A stretch of DNA of 47,856 nt from Saprospiraceae bacterium (GTDB lineage: Bacteria > Bacteroidota > Bacteroidia > Chitinophagales > Saprospiraceae): contig JARGNR010000039.1 in assembly GCA_029212405.1 (NCBI GenBank), positions 1 to 47,856 of the forward strand, in the 5' to 3' direction. The notes beneath the pieces were generated by a model. The model was given only the letters and a program-made list of their open reading frames with translations. It was not told the origin of the DNA and did not search any database. Below, in pieces: positions 18,302 to 26,367 of this stretch; position 1 is the stretch's first letter, and each line of letters begins with the position of its first letter. Made by a program: the position numbers and the translations under genes.

Positions 18302-20455
18302 TTATAAGTTGTCTAATTGATTTTTCATTTTGTCCTTGCTGAGCGTCACAAAGAATCCGACAAAGAAGAACTGATCATCGTTTGGGCGGATTACTCTACT
18401 TGGATATATACCTGTATCGCCTGGAACTCTCCCAAATTCATACCCAAACTCATTTTTAAAACAAGTGGCATTCGACACGGATACAAATAGTATTTTTTGT
18501 TGGGAAATTAAGTATGCCCAGCTCAAACTTATATTGTTGAATATCTTTGCTCTTTCGTTTAAGAACCCATCAGTATTTGGATTCTCATAGGGTCTTCCAC
18601 TTGCCATTCTATAGGTAATACCCATTTGAGATTTGAGTTTAGAAAACCAAGTCTTACTTACGATGGATAAATTGTGATCTGTAGAATACTCAGGTGTAGC
18701 AAATTGAGGATAATCTCTGTATTTCCGTTCATGATTGATCCAGCTGTAAGAGACCCAAAAGTCCACATTATTAATCACCTGATTTGCTCTCCAAAATACA
18801 TCTACACCATATGCTCGTCCACTTCCATCATTTGAGATGTCCTGCATAGTGGATCCTTCTGATTGAAAAGATATTAAGTTATCATACTTTTTGTAATAGG
18901 TCTCCAGTCGAATGATTTGTTTGTCCGTCTTATAATTATAGTTAAGCAAGAGATGACTCGACTTTTCAGGTAACAATTGAAAATCATGAAAAAGGAAATT
19001 AGGACTCACTTCCTGTGTAAAACTTCCAATTGCTGCACTCAACTGTCCATTTTTTGAAGTCTTTTGTGCCACTGTTATTCTTGGATTCAAAACAGCAGAT
19101 CCTGATAAAGTAGAATACTCCATCCGCAGTCCTGTTTTAATTGCTAAATTTTTAGTGAAAAAATAGTCCGACTCTACAAAACTACCGTACATCCTTCTAG
19201 GTAAACTATTTACTTCATGATACCCTTGATATTCACTATCTGACCAGTCCTTTTGATGCGTAAAATCTACCCCATAATTCATTATGAAATGGTCATTTAC
19301 AACAGTCTTGAGTGAAAACCTCGAATTTAAACCTTCTAATTCCGATTGAATGTTCACCTCTTCACCCAGTCCCACATCATCGTGATTATATCCGATACTT
19401 ACCCCAGCAAAAAGTGAAGTATGGTTATTCAAAAAACTAGTATAAGAAGTATTGGAGTAAATATTCGAATTTCTAATGCCAATATGTTCCATTTCACCAG
19501 AATCCAAACTTTCTCTACTTAATTCAAACCTTCCAATATCTCCCGCCAGATAACTCTTTATTAATCCTTTTTTTGTTTTATATCTATAAACTGCTTCTCC
19601 TGAGAACCCTGAATATGGATCTATCCAATCTGCTCTTGAAGGCACCATCCACGTGTAAGGCGCAAGATCTATATATGAAGCACTTACACTCAACGATTGG
19701 TTGTCCCATGTTTGCGTATGTCCTACTCCCAAACCAACTGACATCAACGAAATATTTGTCTCCGTATCCTTTGGATCATCAATGGTATTCATATCTAAAA
19801 TTCCTGATAGTGCCTGACCATAAGCAGCGGAATATCCTCCAGTAGAAAAACTTACTCCCTTAAACAAAAATGGAGAGTATCTACCTCTTGAAGGAGATCC
19901 GCCTATCGTTCGTGTATAGGGAGAAAATACTTTTAGGCCATCAATGTAGATCTTTGTTTCTCTTGCTTCACCACCTCTTATAAATAATCGACCGTCATCT
20001 GCATTGGATTGTGTTCCAGGTAAGGTCTGCATTGCCGCTATTACATCTCCCATAGATCCAGCAGTGGTAACGATATCCAAGGGTTTAAGAACCGCTACTT
20101 TTGAGTTGTCCCCAGCTTTAAATGTACTAGCAGATATTTCTACAGCATCAATAGAAAGCGCTGATTCTCTCATTTTTATGTGTAGCTCTATCCCCTCCTC
20201 AATTTGCAATTTTATCTCTTTACGTTCATACCCTAGATAGGAAATAATGAGCAAGACTTCTCCTTCAGAAGAAGTAGTAAAACTGAACCTTCCTACATCA
20301 TCGGTAATTCCGCCATCATACGTGCCGTCTATATATAAGGAAGCTCCAATTATGGCTTCTTTCTTTTGATCTGTGACCAACCCAGAAATTACAACTTGCC
20401 CATACATTTGAATGCTTATAAAAATTAGTAAGAGAGATAGAATTGCATTTTTCAT
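18302..20455 (-). CDS. TonB-dependent receptor
   Basis: A 717-residue outer-membrane receptor: signal peptide (1-19), carboxypeptidase-regulatory-like domain (about 20-95; VISGLVTDQKKEAIIGASLYI), a complete plug (about 110-220; GDVIAAMQTLPGTQSN, LFIRGGEARETKIYIDG, GYSAAYGQALSGILDM) and a barrel of about 480 residues. No SusD partner is seen, so it is closer to small-molecule, metal or siderophore receptors than to glycan SusC proteins. In-frame GTG and ATG codons at 20491 and 20488 are not used, I think: they lie at the candidate -7 promoter element, and only the ATG at 20455 puts the signal peptide at the N-terminus. It heads an operon with a TPR protein, a LytS kinase and a LytTR regulator. 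Confidence 0.95.
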   Translation of the reverse strand: MKNAILSLLLIFISIQMYGQVVISGLVTDQKKEAIIGASLYIDGTYDGGITDDVGRFSFTTSSEGEVLLIISYLGYERKEIKLQIEEGIELHIKMRESALSIDAVEISASTFKAGDNSKVAVLKPLDIVTTAGSMGDVIAAMQTLPGTQSNADDGRLFIRGGEARETKIYIDGLKVFSPYTRTIGGSPSRGRYSPFLFKGVSFSTGGYSAAYGQALSGILDMNTIDDPKDTETNISLMSVGLGVGHTQTWDNQSLSVSASYIDLAPYTWMVPSRADWIDPYSGFSGEAVYRYKTKKGLIKSYLAGDIGRFELSRESLDSGEMEHIGIRNSNIYSNTSYTSFLNNHTSLFAGVSIGYNHDDVGLGEEVNIQSELEGLNSRFSLKTVVNDHFIMNYGVDFTHQKDWSDSEYQGYHEVNSLPRRMYGSFVESDYFFTKNLAIKTGLRMEYSTLSGSAVLNPRITVAQKTSKNGQLSAAIGSFTQEVSPNFLFHDFQLLPEKSSHLLLNYNYKTDKQIIRLETYYKKYDNLISFQSEGSTMQDISNDGSGRAYGVDVFWRANQVINNVDFWVSYSWINHERKYRDYPQFATPEYSTDHNLSIVSKTWFSKLKSQMGITYRMASGRPYENPNTDGFLNERAKIFNNISLSWAYLISQQKILFVSVSNATCFKNEFGYEFGRVPGDTGIYPSRVIRPNDDQFFFVGFFVTLSKDKMKNQLDNL

Positions 20456-20490
20456 AGGTGCCTGTACTTCGGTTTGAATAAATAACATCA

Positions 20491-20498
20491 CAAATATG
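20491..20498 (-). promoter_or_regulatory. Candidate -7 promoter element of the TonB-receptor operon
   Basis: The minus strand reads CATATTTG (7 of 8 to TAnnTTTG), which would place the start of transcription near 20487 and give a leader of about 32 nt to the ATG at 20455. The only TTTG upstream is 25 nt away, slightly longer than usual. It argues against the longer reading frame beginning at 20491. Confidence 0.4.
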
Positions 20499-20639
20499 GA
20501 TCACTCCATACTTGTAAAAAATTCAAAGTTGACGAGCTGTCGTATTTAGCTTCTGAATTGTCACAAATCGAATTTTAAATATTTCCTAAAACCTAAGAAT
20601 TCCTATTCAGAAGTGATCACACGTAGTATCTTCAATCGT

Positions 20640-21716
20640 ATGTTGATAAGAATTTGTGTAAGTAGTGTTCTATTTCTGTTGACTTTTATTCCAAATGCAT
20701 TCGCAGAATACGAGATAAAAGGAAAACTAAATCTATCCTCTGGATGGCAACATCAAATATTCCTTTCCACTATTCCAAAACTAGACGACTACTACAAAGC
20801 TGATCCTTCGAATATCATCCAGGTCGGAAATATTGAAGACGATGGATCATTTATACTTAAGGGAAATAACCTTCCGCTAGAAGCTCGCTATTATCGATTG
20901 TATGTAATCAAAGAAGAACATTCAGAATTTGACGCATGCATTTACGTAGATAGAGATGATCATAATTTCATTCACATCATTTTGGACAATACTACTAAAA
21001 TTGATGTCCAATCGGACCCCAATCAATATGCTCCATTTGGAAATTATTCAATTATAGGGGATAAGGTCAATCAAAGTCTGAGAGATTTGAATATGATGAT
21101 TATCCCTAGTTATTATTTCTATCAAATTAAATTTCCATCTGAACTTCAATTTTCTAAGCAAAAACTCAATAGAGATCTATTCCAATTTGCCGATTCCTGT
21201 GAACATATTCTTGTTTCGCTGGCAGCAATGATCAATACAGAAATGGATCATTATTATGACATAGAATCAGAAAAATATCTTGAATTTGGCAATCGGTTAG
21301 GTGCACAATTAAATAATCACAGTTACTCTGATGACTATTTTCGTAAAATGAATTACCACAGTGGAGACAAACAAACTTCTCAACTTCCAACTTGGATTAT
21401 CATTTTGATTTCGAGTTTAGCCATAGCCCTTACTGTTGCATTTGTCAAAATTTTTCAACTTTCAAAATCATTGGGAGAAAAATCAAATCAAATATCAGAG
21501 AAACAAAGTCAACCTTTCATAAATATCACCAATCAAGAAGAAAAGATTCTATCGCTTATTCTTCAGGAAAAATCCAATAAAGAGATTGCCTCAGAACTAT
21601 TCATCGAGCTCAGTACTGTAAAAACACACATTAACAAACTCTATTCGAAGATGGGTGTAAAAAACAGAACTGAAGCTAAAAATATGGCAAAGACACTAGA
21701 GAACATAGGGGTCTAG
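20640..21716 (+). CDS. Membrane-anchored LuxR/GerE-type transcriptional regulator with periplasmic N-domain
   Basis: A 358-residue protein with an N-terminal signal sequence (about 1-23, ending AFAEY), an extracytoplasmic beta-rich domain (about 24-245), one transmembrane helix (about 249-272; WIIILISSLAIALTVAFV), a short Gln/Ser linker and a C-terminal LuxR-type helix-turn-helix (about 293-358; TNQEEKILSLILQEKSNKEI, STVKTHINKLYSKMG). The N-domain opens with a segment like those of Bacteroidota proteins with a DUF4369-type fold (YEIKGKLNLSSGWQHQIFLS), but this is weak. The design is a one-component transmembrane regulator. A GTG nine codons upstream (20613) is an alternative start; the ATG at 20640 gives a normal signal sequence. 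It diverges from the TonB-receptor operon and could control it. Confidence 0.88.
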   Translation: MLIRICVSSVLFLLTFIPNAFAEYEIKGKLNLSSGWQHQIFLSTIPKLDDYYKADPSNIIQVGNIEDDGSFILKGNNLPLEARYYRLYVIKEEHSEFDACIYVDRDDHNFIHIILDNTTKIDVQSDPNQYAPFGNYSIIGDKVNQSLRDLNMMIIPSYYFYQIKFPSELQFSKQKLNRDLFQFADSCEHILVSLAAMINTEMDHYYDIESEKYLEFGNRLGAQLNNHSYSDDYFRKMNYHSGDKQTSQLPTWIIILISSLAIALTVAFVKIFQLSKSLGEKSNQISEKQSQPFINITNQEEKILSLILQEKSNKEIASELFIELSTVKTHINKLYSKMGVKNRTEAKNMAKTLENIGV

Positions 21717-21795
21717 TCCTTTTTTCCACCCTGTACCAGCACTAAAACCCACCCAATAATTATTTATTTCTACCCCCTTCAACTCTACATTTGAA

Positions 21796-21828
21796 TTGAA
21801 ATTAATTTTAGTTAATCGAGTATCCTTG
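21796..21828 (+). promoter_or_regulatory. Candidate promoter of the thioredoxin-like gene
   Basis: TTG at 21796-21798 and TATCCTTG at 21821-21828 (7 of 8 to TAnnTTTG) are 22 nt apart, inside the range for the Bacteroidota housekeeping sigma factor. The predicted transcript start is about 20 nt before the ATG. Confidence 0.4.
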
Positions 21829-21850
21829 AATACTCACAATTCAAAATTTT

Positions 21851-22369
21851 ATGAAAATTAAACACGCATTAGTATTTGCTATTTTACTTGTTGCAGCAAG
21901 TGCATTTACCTACCAAAATCTCAATACAAAGGAGACAATTACTACGATTACTCCAGATCATCCAGCATCCAATTGGACAGATATTTCTTCTGCAGTTTTG
22001 AATGCAAAAAAGGACAATAAAATGATTCTTGTAGATGTCTATACAGATTGGTGCAAATGGTGTAAAGTGATGGATAAGGAAACTTTTTCTGATTCAGATG
22101 TTTCAAGTTTTATTGGAGAAAATTTCCATTTGGCTAAACTGAATGCTGAACAAAAGAAAACGATTCAATTCAAAGGTAAAACCTACGAATTTGCAAAAAA
22201 TGGAAAAAGAGGATATCATGAACTAGCATCTGAGTTGCTTAATGGTCAATTGGCTTACCCCTCATTAATTGTATTAGATAGCCAACTGAATACATTAGAA
22301 GTAGTACGAGGATTTAAAAAACCAAAAGAACTAATGATGATTCTTGAGGCGCATGTTGCTAAATCTTAG
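21851..22369 (+). CDS. Secreted thioredoxin-fold protein (DUF255/thioredoxin_7-like)
   Basis: A 172-residue protein with an N-terminal signal sequence (about 1-18) and a thioredoxin domain carrying the active motif W67-C68-K69-W70-C71 (VDVYTDWCKWCKVMDKETFS). The cis-proline region is AYPSLIVLD near 147. The sequence after the active site (SDSDVSSFIGENFHLAKLNAE) matches the thioredoxin_7/DUF255 style of secreted Bacteroidota thioredoxins. It probably reduces or isomerises disulfides in the periplasm. It is monocistronic and convergent with the DUF1761-like gene; a large hairpin lies between them. Confidence 0.9.
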   Translation: MKIKHALVFAILLVAASAFTYQNLNTKETITTITPDHPASNWTDISSAVLNAKKDNKMILVDVYTDWCKWCKVMDKETFSDSDVSSFIGENFHLAKLNAEQKKTIQFKGKTYEFAKNGKRGYHELASELLNGQLAYPSLIVLDSQLNTLEVVRGFKKPKELMMILEAHVAKS

Positions 22370-22402
22370 TTGATTCTTAACAACTGACAACCTATTCTAT
22401 CC

Positions 22403-22471
22403 CCACGAAGTATACATTTTTGTACGATTAAGTTTAGTAATGTGTAAGTACAAAAAAAGTGTACTTCGTGG
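22403..22471. terminator. Large imperfect hairpin between convergent genes, probable bidirectional terminator
   Basis: Arms 22403-22424 and 22448-22471 pair through ccacgaagtatac and gtgtacttcgtgg and continue through A/T tracts to GTAC on both sides, leaving a loop of about 23 nt. The stem is longer than an ordinary terminator and has A and T runs at its inner side rather than outside. Confidence 0.5.
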
Positions 22472-22507
22472 ATAAGTATACGTCTAAGAAAGAAGTAATA
22501 AGAAGTA

Positions 22508-23008
22508 CTAAGCAATTGGATTTGCGCCCCATTGTGCGATAATTCCGCCCATCAGAATCATACACACTGCCCAAAAAGCAAAATCAATTAAAAAATACTT
22601 TAAACTTTTACCCTGCCATAAACACTGATGGCCAATAAACGGTATAGCTACTATAACAGCTGCAAATAATGCGTGCACCACTCCATGACTAAACCTTGCA
22701 TAATTACCACCATATTCTGCCAAAAAAGCTGCGGCAGTTCCAGAATTTATGGCTTCCATATCTCCTCCAACTAGTCCAAGTATTGAGAATTCATGAGTGA
22801 CCATAGTGAATAAACCAAAAGCTAATAATACATTACAAATAAATCCTAATAAAAATTTCAAAGGTTTTTGATTTGCCTTCATGTCTTCTTGAGTCATACC
22901 AGCTTCTTTTAACCAAGCTGTCCCAAATAATGAAGGATGATACCAAGCCATGCCGAGAACCATTGGAATGAGCCCTGTCGCTACAATAATTAATAGATTA
23001 GGTGTCAT
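22508..23008 (-). CDS. DUF1761-like integral membrane protein
   Basis: A 166-residue protein with four hydrophobic helices at about 5-25, 50-72, 100-122 and 135-158. The N-terminus (GLIPMVLGMAWYHPSLFGTAWLKEAGM) is the hallmark of the DUF1761 family: a first helix ending in a W-Y-x-P motif followed by a short amphipathic loop. The family has no established function. The gene stands alone, with its own promoter-like sequence at 23041-23073, and is divergent from the ABC exporter operon. Confidence 0.85.
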   Translation of the reverse strand: MTPNLLIIVATGLIPMVLGMAWYHPSLFGTAWLKEAGMTQEDMKANQKPLKFLLGFICNVLLAFGLFTMVTHEFSILGLVGGDMEAINSGTAAAFLAEYGGNYARFSHGVVHALFAAVIVAIPFIGHQCLWQGKSLKYFLIDFAFWAVCMILMGGIIAQWGANPIA

Positions 23009-23040
23009 AGTTTTAAGTTTTAGTTTTGGTTAATAACATA

Positions 23041-23073
23041 CAAAATTGCCCATCTTAGAATCACTCTAGACAA
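23041..23073 (-). promoter_or_regulatory. Candidate promoter of the DUF1761-like gene
   Basis: On the minus strand TTG (23073-23071) and CAATTTTG (23048-23041; 7 of 8 to TAnnTTTG) are 22 nt apart. Transcription would start near 23037, about 29 nt before the ATG. Confidence 0.42.
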
Positions 23074-23132
23074 CTTTGGCAATTAATATAGGAATTTTAT
23101 CGATGAAACTGATCAAGCTATCTATTATCTTC

Positions 23133-23140
23133 CATATTTG
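23133..23140 (+). promoter_or_regulatory. Candidate -7 element of the ABC exporter operon
   Basis: CATATTTG (7 of 8 to TAnnTTTG) followed by CG would give a transcript start near 23144 and a 26-nt leader to the ATPase start. No clear TTTG element is seen upstream. Confidence 0.35.
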
Positions 23141-23169
23141 CGTGTTCAATAATTACTTTCAACGTCCAT

Positions 23170-23844
23170 ATGTTGAAGCTAAATAATTTACATAAATCAT
23201 ACGTCACAGAATACAATACCCTTCACGTTTTGAAAGGGTTAGAATTAGAAATAAAAGAAGGGGAATTTGTATCTATAATGGGATCATCAGGTTCAGGAAA
23301 ATCTACGCTTCTGAATATTTTAGGCATTCTAGATGATTATGATGATGGGGAATATTATCTCGATGACCATTTGATAAAAAATCTCAGTCAAAAAAACGCA
23401 GCTCAGTATAGAAACCATTTGCTAGGTTTTGTTTTTCAGTCATTTAATTTACTACCATTTAAGACTGCTAAAGAAAATGTTGCGTTGCCATTGTATTATC
23501 AAAAAGTAGATAGAAAAACCAGACAAGAGAAAGCGTTGGAGTATCTGGATCAAGTGGGTTTGAAAGATTGGGCAGAACACTATCCGAATCAATTATCAGG
23601 AGGTCAGCAACAAAGGGTAGCTATAGCCAGAGCACTTATTTCCAACCCAAAACTCATTTTGGCAGATGAACCTACTGGGGCATTGGATAGTAAAACCTCT
23701 GAAGAAGTAATGGAAATTTTTAAGGCGGTAAACGCAAAAGGAAAAACAGTAATTATTGTAACTCACGAAAACGAAATTGCAGCCCAAACCGATAGAATTA
23801 TTCGCTTGAAAGATGGTATTATTGAATCAACCGATGCTCCATGA
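23170..23844 (+). CDS. MacB/LolD-type ABC transporter ATP-binding protein
   Basis: A full-length 224-residue ATPase: Walker A GSSGSGKST (38-46), Q-loop in FVFQSFNLLP, signature LSGGQQQR, Walker B LILADEPTG, and H-loop in IIVTHE. The sequence is of the class that works with FtsX-type permeases, the MacB/LolD group, for export from or at the periplasmic face of the inner membrane. Its stop overlaps the start of the first permease (ATGA at 23841), and the two permeases and an adaptor gene follow, so a tripartite exporter is encoded. Exported substrate unknown. Confidence 0.96.
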   Translation: MLKLNNLHKSYVTEYNTLHVLKGLELEIKEGEFVSIMGSSGSGKSTLLNILGILDDYDDGEYYLDDHLIKNLSQKNAAQYRNHLLGFVFQSFNLLPFKTAKENVALPLYYQKVDRKTRQEKALEYLDQVGLKDWAEHYPNQLSGGQQQRVAIARALISNPKLILADEPTGALDSKTSEEVMEIFKAVNAKGKTVIIVTHENEIAAQTDRIIRLKDGIIESTDAP

Positions 23845-25067
23845 TAGATGTAGACAAGTGGCAAGAAATATTTGATTCTATCTGGAGACACAAGTTACGG
23901 ACCTTCCTTACTGCACTGGGAGTAGGCTGGGGTATTTTTACACTTGTTTTAATGTTAGGAGCAATCAATGGACTTGTAAACAGTTTTGAGCATAATTTTA
24001 GTGACGATGCCATCAATAGTATTTGGATCTGGCGAGGAACGACTTCAAAAGATTACAAAGGTCTAAACAAGGGAAGGAGAATTCAATTTGATAATACAGA
24101 TTTTGATTATTTAAGACAGAATTTTTCTGAGATTACAGAAATGACTGGGCGATTTTATCTGTCTGGAGATCAAATGTTCAAATATGGGATTGAGGCTATT
24201 CCGTATTCCATTAGAGGGGTCCACCCTGGCCATAAATTATTGGAAAACAGCCAAATGATGGATGGTAGATATATCAATGATATGGATTTAGAGAAAAGTC
24301 GAAAAGTCATTGTCATTGGTAAAGTTATAAAAGAGGAATTATTCGGAGATGAGCCCGCAATTGGCAAAGAAATAGAATGTGGAGATATTACTTATAAAGT
24401 AATTGGAGTATTCTATGATTCAGGTGGAGAAAATGAAATGAGTAGAGCTTATATTCCTATGACTACCGCTCAAAAAATCTTTTCGGACGGCAAAACCATG
24501 CATCAAATAATGGTGGATGGGGGTGATTTGACCATTGATGAAATGAGTAAATTGGAAGATGACATCTTTGCCGCATTTGCACAAAGAAAAGGATTCGATC
24601 CTACTGATAGAAGGGCTTTACGAATGAATAACCGAGCCGAAGGATATCAAGAATTTGCAAGTCTGTTTACTGCTTTTAATGTATTGACGTGGATTATCGG
24701 ATTTTTCTCCATCATGGCGGGAGTCATAAGTGTAAGTAATATCATGTTGATCATTGTTAAGGATAGGACCAAAGAGATTGGAATCCGAAAGGCGATGGGC
24801 GCTACTCCAGGTTCAATAATTTCAATGATCTTACAAGAATCCATCTTGATTACAACAGTCGCAGGTTATTTCGGTATGATTATCGGTGTTCTTATTATTT
24901 ATTCTGTGTCTGGAGCAGAGTCTGAATATTTCAGGCATCCAACTGTAAATTTAAGTGTCATTATAATGGCCACACTTACTTTGATTGTAGCTGGAGCCTT
25001 AGCAGGTTTAATTCCTGCTTTCAAAGCTGCCAATATTAATCCTGTAACCGCCATAAAATCAGATTGA
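23841..25067 (+). CDS. MacB-like ABC transporter permease (first of a pair)
   Basis: A 408-residue permease with an N-terminal MacB_PCD-type periplasmic domain after the first helix (about 20-42; TFLTALGVGWGIFTLVLMLG) and a C-terminal FtsX domain with three helices (about 275-400). The conserved KEIGIRKAMGATPGSI coupling segment is near 312 and GLIPAFKAANINPVTAIK is at the end. It overlaps the ATPase gene by 4 bp and is followed directly by a paralog with the same N-terminus (DKWQEI) and C-terminus. The transporter is therefore likely a heterodimer of two distinct permeases rather than a MacB homodimer. Confidence 0.95.
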   Translation: MIDVDKWQEIFDSIWRHKLRTFLTALGVGWGIFTLVLMLGAINGLVNSFEHNFSDDAINSIWIWRGTTSKDYKGLNKGRRIQFDNTDFDYLRQNFSEITEMTGRFYLSGDQMFKYGIEAIPYSIRGVHPGHKLLENSQMMDGRYINDMDLEKSRKVIVIGKVIKEELFGDEPAIGKEIECGDITYKVIGVFYDSGGENEMSRAYIPMTTAQKIFSDGKTMHQIMVDGGDLTIDEMSKLEDDIFAAFAQRKGFDPTDRRALRMNNRAEGYQEFASLFTAFNVLTWIIGFFSIMAGVISVSNIMLIIVKDRTKEIGIRKAMGATPGSIISMILQESILITTVAGYFGMIIGVLIIYSVSGAESEYFRHPTVNLSVIIMATLTLIVAGALAGLIPAFKAANINPVTAIKSD

Positions 25068-25069
25068 AG

Positions 25070-26320
25070 ATGTTTGATAAAGACAAATGGCAAGAAATAC
25101 TGTCCACCATTCGCAAGAACAAATTGCGAACTTTCCTCACTGCGTTGGGTGTATTTTGGGGTATATTCATGTTGGTTTTTATCCTAGGAATGGGCAACGG
25201 CCTCGAAACTGGTGTGTTTAGAAATTTTGGTTCAGGAGCTAAAAACATAATGTTTGTGTGGACGTATAAAACTTCCATGCCCTATAAAGGATTATCTCCA
25301 GGAAGGTTTATTCGACTCAACTTAGATGATATGGAGAGCATTGAAGACAATATACCAGGTGTGGGTAATGTCTCTCCTAGAATGTACCTAGGCGATAGGG
25401 CTATTACATATGGAGAACAAAATGCTTCATATGAGTGCCGAGGGGAGTATCCGATTTCAAAAGAGATCGAAGGATTGATTCTGGATGAAGGTAGATACCT
25501 GAATATAAATGACATCACTGACAAAAGAAAAGTTGCTGTCATCGGTAGAACAGTTAAAAAAGAAATATTTGGCGATGAAACTGCTGTAGGCAAACATATT
25601 CGAATATCTGGAATTGACTTTCAGGTAGTTGGAGTATTTGCCACACCAGATGTAAAGGAATGGAATCTTGAACAAATGGAAGTTGTCACCGTACCACTCA
25701 CTACCACATATGCTGCCTTTGGAATTCAAGATCGCAGAGTGAGTCAATTTGTTGTTGCTTCACAAGTTGGAGTAGAAGTATCAAGCATAGAAGAGAAGGT
25801 ACGCGCCCATTTAAAAGAAAGACATAAGATAGACCCTGAAGACAAACAAGCAATACGAGGATTCAATTTGGAACAAGAATTTAAAAATGTACAAAATCTA
25901 TTTTTAGGCATTAAGTTTTTACTATGGTTTGTAGGAATTGGGACATTGTTTGCAGGAATTATCGGAGTGAGTAATATCATGATGATTACGGTAAAAGAAA
26001 GAACAAAAGAAATCGGCATACGGAAAGCTATGGGTGCTGCACCTGGATCTATTATTAATATGATATTGACTGAATCCGTTTTTATTACCTCTATTGCAGG
26101 GTATTTAGGTCTGATCGCAGGTACATTTTTGATTTTCATCGTGAACTACTTAATGGTCGAATTCGGAGTAGAAAATCAAAATTTTTATGATCCCAAAGTC
26201 AATCTTACTATTGCCGTAAGTGCATTACTCTTTTTGATAATTGCAGGCACATTAGCAGGATTAATACCGGCTATGCAAGCCGCTAAAGTAAATCCAGTAA
26301 TTGCATTAAAGGATGAATAA
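25070..26320 (+). CDS. MacB-like ABC transporter permease (second of a pair)
   Basis: A 416-residue paralog of the preceding permease, with the same layout: first helix at about 18-40 (FLTALGVFWGIFMLVFILG), periplasmic MacB-type domain, three C-terminal FtsX helices, KEIGIRKAMGAAPGSI and GLIPAMQAAKVNPVIALK. The ATG at 25070 gives MFDKDKWQEI, which lines up with MIDVDKWQEI of the first permease; a TTG at 25064 inside the previous stop region is a possible coupled start but less likely. The two copies are well diverged, so the duplication is old. Confidence 0.95.
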   Translation: MFDKDKWQEILSTIRKNKLRTFLTALGVFWGIFMLVFILGMGNGLETGVFRNFGSGAKNIMFVWTYKTSMPYKGLSPGRFIRLNLDDMESIEDNIPGVGNVSPRMYLGDRAITYGEQNASYECRGEYPISKEIEGLILDEGRYLNINDITDKRKVAVIGRTVKKEIFGDETAVGKHIRISGIDFQVVGVFATPDVKEWNLEQMEVVTVPLTTTYAAFGIQDRRVSQFVVASQVGVEVSSIEEKVRAHLKERHKIDPEDKQAIRGFNLEQEFKNVQNLFLGIKFLLWFVGIGTLFAGIIGVSNIMMITVKERTKEIGIRKAMGAAPGSIINMILTESVFITSIAGYLGLIAGTFLIFIVNYLMVEFGVENQNFYDPKVNLTIAVSALLFLIIAGTLAGLIPAMQAAKVNPVIALKDE

Positions 26321-26367
26321 TCCTGAAGGAAAAAACAAACGAAAAACACTTTAAATCTTAAAGAAAT

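Noticed and set aside
20550-20613. Inverted repeat cttctgaa / ttcagaag in the receptor-LuxR intergenic region
   Set aside because: Arms are only 8 bp with a spacer of about 48 bp, which is expected by chance at this base composition.
25282-26139. Long minus-strand reading frames opposite the second permease
   Set aside because: They lie in full on the antisense strand of a well-conserved permease and have no recognisable product or start signal.
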